Positions 59,885 to 64,000 of a stretch of DNA of 64,000 nucleotides are shown here, piece after piece (within the stretch, counting starts at the first letter, position 1; every line of letters begins with the position of its first letter). The notes beneath the pieces were generated by a model. That model did no database searches. It saw only the letters and a program-made list of their open reading frames with translations, and was not told where the DNA came from. The stretch lies in contig CANTUR010000195.1 in assembly GCA_947683625.1 (NCBI GenBank), forward strand, positions 1,178,001-1,242,000, in the 5' to 3' direction. Source of the stretch: Mallotus nudiflorus (taxonomy: Eukaryota; Streptophyta; Magnoliopsida; Malpighiales; Euphorbiaceae). Made by a program: the position numbers and the translations under genes.

Positions 59885-60128
59885 ATGTTATTTATTAATA
59901 GAGATTGAAGAAGAAGAAGAAGAAGGAGAAGGAGGAGGAGCCAGACACATGGCTCCTTGATGGGTGATGCGGCAATTACAAGGGCCACTAACAGTGATGT
60001 AATGCCTTTGTTTAAGAGAGGGGCATAAAATCAATAAATCTTTATTTTTGAGTATAATAGAGCTAAAATTAATTTAGGGGTGACTGTGAACTTGTGGGTA
60101 TACTTTAGGGATAAAAATACACCTTATC
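59885..60128 (+). repeat. Dispersed repeat R, U4 copy
   Basis: Aligned with 765-998, preceded by an expanded GAA-rich run (59909-59940). Confidence 0.65.
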
Positions 60129-61901
60129 TCGTAATGGGAAATTTAGATGCAATGCGTGTTGCTACCAACAACACAACATGATCAGTTCACCCATTCCCTT
60201 TTAAATTTTTTAAACTTTTTCCTTTTAATATTAGCTGTAATCATTTTATTTCCTCCAATTTTATCAGCATAAACTTAAAATCTAACCATTTCATTCCATT
60301 TTTGCTTTGTTCTTATTTTATTATCTATAAAATAATAAAAAATATGAATATTATCATGTACTTTAATTCATTTTTTAATTATATTTTATTTTCAAAGATA
60401 TATTATCCATAACAAAAAATAATTAAAATTCAAAGTCTCAACGTACAACATTTTAGCTTAGAGATTGAAAAATTGTAGAATTGACATAAAAACATCTCCC
60501 TTTAGCAAAATTGCAAGAAGTTAAAATTGACATATGACGCAAGAAGCCAAAGTCAATTCCATGGTCATTTAACTATTAATTAATTAATTAATTATTTTTA
60601 TAATTATTAAAATAATTTTAAAATATTATATTAAAAATTGTTACTACTAGCAACACACTGTTCATATGATCGTTAGCGACATAAACAATTATCCTTTTGC
60701 CCATCACATAATATTATCACATTATTAGACTAAATTTTTTGAATTAATTATATATAGTAATCACCATTCATAAATTGGTAATATAAAACCATTTGACATA
60801 CAACAAAATCAAAGAAAACACATTTTAATTATTTAAGAGATGGGATCAAAGAATCAAATGATCAATGATTCTATTTAGTTAATCTTTACATCTATCAAGA
60901 TTTGTGATATAGTTGGTGTGAGCATGCATGAAGCTTCTTTCATGGCTATTAAAGCTTGTAGTTAAGTCTAATTGGCATAATTAGAAGTGCATAACACAAT
61001 CAAATAAATTATCAGAACTCCGAATTCGGAATTGGAATCGAAAGGAATGGGAAAGAGAATGGATATTTGAAAAAGGTGTTTGGTTTCACTAGGGAATGAT
61101 AATGTGAATGAGAATCAAATATCATTTAACAACTAAAATTTCTATTATGAAAAAATATTTTTGTAATTATTTTTTAATAAATTTAATATTATAATTATTT
61201 TATATATTCAAAATTAATATTATAATTATGTACTATAAAATATTTATTTATAAAAATATTATTATAATTTTTTAGAAAGTATAAAAATTATTTACTTTTG
61301 ATAAATATTTTTTTATTCAAACATTTAATGCATATTTTTATTAATTTATATGTTTTATTTATAAATTTTTAAAATAAATATAAATATTTAAATATTTAAC
61401 CAACTTATAATTGATTTGACTTGATTATAAAGAGAATCAAAAGTCATTCCCTAAGAATAAGAGGGGAATGATGATTCCTATTGATGGGGGAATCACATTC
61501 CCATTTCCACATCAATTTTAGTCAACCAAACATTAGAAATCAGAATCATTCTTTCCGATTCTGATTTACTCCCTTACTTTTTTACCAAACAAACACTCCT
61601 TTACATTTATTACAAGAGAATCCATGACAAACAACATAACTAATTTGAACAGCTTAATTAGTAGCAAAATTGAGCAAAGAGTTGGAAAATTTCAAACATA
61701 AAAAATATTTGATTTGTTGAGAACCTAGTTCAGCCATTAATGGAAGCTTGAAAAAAACTACATTAATATAATAATAGTTACATGAAGAGTTGGGTTTTCC
61801 TTTTATGTACTAACATTTGATGAAACCCTCACAAGAACATTAATTGCTATTCAAATTTTACTATCTATCTACTTATGAAAAAATTAACATCATGAGCATG
61901 T
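60129..61901. other. Noncoding flank D, U4 copy, with MITE
   Basis: Aligned with 999-2185, with a (ttaa)n run near 60577 as in U1. No gene is supported. Confidence 0.7.
61016..61600. mobile_element. PIF/Harbinger-like MITE, U4 copy, 5' end lost
   Basis: Same element as 40886-41458 at the same place. The left terminus and about 11 bases of flank are deleted (atcag runs straight into aactccgaattcgg). The right terminus ends cactcct followed by TTA (61601-61603). Confidence 0.75.
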
Positions 61902-62733
61902 CTATTGTTGTGATTCAATCATGGTAATGATCACTGTAATATCATTATACTTGCCACCTTTATGCTTTTACCCGACCCTCTCAGCTGCTGTACCAAATAC
62001 TCATCATTAAGAGCGTTAAATAGTGAATTCTCTATGATCGTCCAAGCTAGCAATTTAGGCTCCATCTCCATCTGATCAAATATTTCAACGACTACGAAAA
62101 AAAACATATTATCAAGCCACTCATCTGTGCTTGCAACGATAATGTCTTTGGCTTGTACTTCCAACTTATCCTTATATGCCAAATGTGGAGAATCATAGGT
62201 TATGCCCAACTAATACGAACAATTGAAACTGTGCTGTTGAACTTGTGACTTGTACAATAACTTCCTGTCTTTGACCACCATGAACCCACTATCACCGACA
62301 TTCATAAACTTTAAGAAATTGTCATCAATGAGAGTTATAATGCAAGCAGTAGATAATCCCTTTGAAAAAGTATTGAGATAAGCTTCTTCCAGGACTCATC
62401 CTAGATTAATGAACCCTTTAGCCTCTTTTGTTAAAATCGCCATACTATTGTTCATGAGCTCTCTTGCATATTTTCCAATGTCTATCCCTTTCTTGACCCA
62501 ACCGCTTACTCCATCAATGATACCGATTGTGTTCTTTTCTTTGGAAATGAATTGGGCATCTTCTTATAGTGGTTTCTTTGCGTTATCTTTAGGCATGTAA
62601 AAGATCCAACGTTCATCTTCAATCTTAGGATGTTGATCTATTGACGATGATGGTACTGAAGAAGACTAGTATTATTGTAACATGTAGTGAAAGTAGTAAC
62701 AAATGAGGGTGTGCAATTGTGGAGGATGGACAT
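61902..62733 (-). pseudogene. PP2C pseudogene P4
   Basis: Start at 62733 and stop at 61902-61904. The frame from 62209 reads GITYDSPHLAYKDKLEVQA and STDEWLDNM, then LLAWTIIENSLFNALNDEY. A deletion of about 10 bases after DEY shifts the rest, so the KYNDITVI-type end is out of frame. It shares Glu in the GTDG motif with P1. The N-terminal part has a stop after HHRQ and a frameshift near 62580. Confidence 0.8.
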
Positions 62734-62962
62734 GGTTTTGGTAAGTGTTGGTCCAGCAAGATAAGAACTTTGGGTTTTTTTCTTAGAGGTTTTAGTGAGA
62801 TTTAAAAAAGAAAGGCTTTGACAATTAGAAAGAGAGAAAGAAATTAAAGTGAAGTGTTGGCAATGGTATTTTACTGAGAGCTTTTAGTGAGGTTTTGAGA
62901 AAGGAAGGCTTTGAAAATAGGAAAGATTTAAACAAAAATGAAGTTTTTATTGATGATCTATT

Positions 62963-64000
62963 TATTGGATTATAAACTTATTTTAGCCTAACAAGTCTTT
63001 TGGCCTAAACTCAATTTCTATAATTGTTTGATAGCAACATAAACAAATGGTTGATGAATAATGAAGTTAGGTGCATGAAAGAATAATGAACGTGGTTAAT
63101 TATTAAAATTAGTTGGTATGAGAAATTATTAGTTGGTTAGTGGTTAGTGGGTATGAATTGTAAGTGTATGGTTAGGATTTAATTATATTTGTTTATTTGA
63201 ATGTTTTAGATTGATTCTCTAATAGTATAAATAGGGCCTTTTACAAAGAGGTTTATACATCAAAGAAAAAGAAAAAAAAAGAAGTGTAAGGAAGTAAAAC
63301 TTCTAAATGTGTAAAAGTGTTTGAGAGAGTTTAATAAACATTATTTCAGTGTTTAGTGTTCAATAAAGTGGTATCAAATCCAAATATTGGCCTATAGTAT
63401 ACCAAATCAAAGCTATTAGAAAGATGAATCCAATGCTGCTTAAATCACCCCAATTGGAGGTTGGATTCACTGCTAATTACTACCGAAAGTTTACTACCAG
63501 AAACCTAATCAACTCACTAAGTTCAAGTAGAGTCTAGGAGTTGAGTCAAGCTAAGTCGTGAAGCCAAGTCAAGCCAAGCCATTGACTGAGTTGTTGAGCC
63601 ATTGATCGAGCCACATGGCCATTGACTTTTTAACTAGAGTCCATCTTATGGTTTTTTTAGTGTTCTAAATCCATTCATACAAGTGAATTTTGTAAATTCT
63701 TTCTAGGTTAAGCAATATGGCAAATAATGTGGCATCCTTCCAAGTTCCAATACTGAACAACAATAATTATGATAATTGGAGTATCAAAATAAAGGCTCTC
63801 CTTAGTGTACATAATGTTTGGGATATCATAGAGAAAGACTATAGTGAACCATAAAATGAGGCATCACTATCCCAGTCTGAAAAGGATAATTTAAAAGATT
63901 CAAGAAATAAGGATAATAAAGCTCTTTTTCTGATCTATTAAGCCCTAGATTATGATAGTTTTAAGAAATTTTCAAATATAACCTCTGCTAAACAAGCATA
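62963..64000 (+). mobile_element. C3: Ty1/copia element, 5' part, cut by window end
   Basis: 5' LTR 62963-63365 (starts TATTGG, ends TTCAATA, TATA box at 63226-63233), primer site tggtatcaaatc at 63369-63380, leader with a shortened 20-bp array (63576-63627) and gag from the ATG at 63717 (MANNVASFQVPIL) with stops near 63853 and 63939. It stands at the same base of the PP2C upstream region as C1 and C2. Confidence 0.9.

Larger units (their letters stand above)
59223..62962. repeat. Segmental duplication unit U4
   Basis: Carries the DPE2-like fragment, repeat R, flank D with the MITE, PP2C copy P4, and ends at the copia target copy ctatt (62958-62962). Confidence 0.85.

Noticed and set aside
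1..64000. tRNA, rRNA or other structural RNA genes
   Set aside because: I saw no cloverleaf-like or rRNA-like sequence; matches to tRNA ends are primer-binding sites of retrotransposons.

Overview
This is a gene-poor, AT-rich piece of a flowering-plant nuclear chromosome. It has the plant LTR-retrotransposon lineages (Athila-, Tat- and chromovirus-like Ty3/gypsy, and Ty1/copia), plant MITEs, and fragments of plant genes: a protein phosphatase 2C, the starch-binding N-terminus of a DPE2-type glucanotransferase, and an NDR1/HIN1-like membrane protein. I found no intact protein-coding gene. Every reading frame of any size is a transposon remnant or a broken gene copy. The species cannot be named from the window.

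The backbone is a segmental duplication present in four partial copies: U1 (1-2583 plus 26395-27074), U2 (34454-37213), U3 (about 40005-42795) and U4 (59223-62962). A full unit carries a DPE2-like fragment on the + strand, a dispersed repeat R, a noncoding flank D, and a single-exon PP2C pseudogene on the - strand. Extra copies of the flank (D', 32307-34453 and 56668-59222) end at the PP2C stop codon and are joined directly to the next DPE2-like fragment. U3 lost its DPE2 piece but has an NHL fragment on its left. A PIF/Harbinger-like MITE lies in U3 and U4 only.

A Ty1/copia element sits at the same base of the PP2C upstream region in U1 (C1), U3 (C2) and U4 (C3, cut by the window end). U2 keeps the empty site. 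The copia therefore inserted once and was then copied with the segment. C2 was later hit by a minus-strand chromovirus-like Ty3 element (G3, 45131-50536) and by a 3.26-kb probable solo LTR (S2, 52305-55566).

In U1 the PP2C pseudogene is split by a 23.8-kb Tat-like Ty3 element (E1, 2584-26394, minus strand). E1 keeps both LTRs, gag, protease, two tandem-repeat arrays and an antisense, intron-bearing plant-mobile-domain (PMD) gene, but has no reverse transcriptase or integrase. In their place lies an Athila-like element (E2, 8252-21035, plus strand), itself split by a solo Tat-type LTR (S1, 12240-14424). E2's right end runs 54 bp past its LTR into a second primer-binding site, which suggests a recombined end. 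Mutations in target-site copies, catalytic residues and frames show that all these elements are old and inactive.
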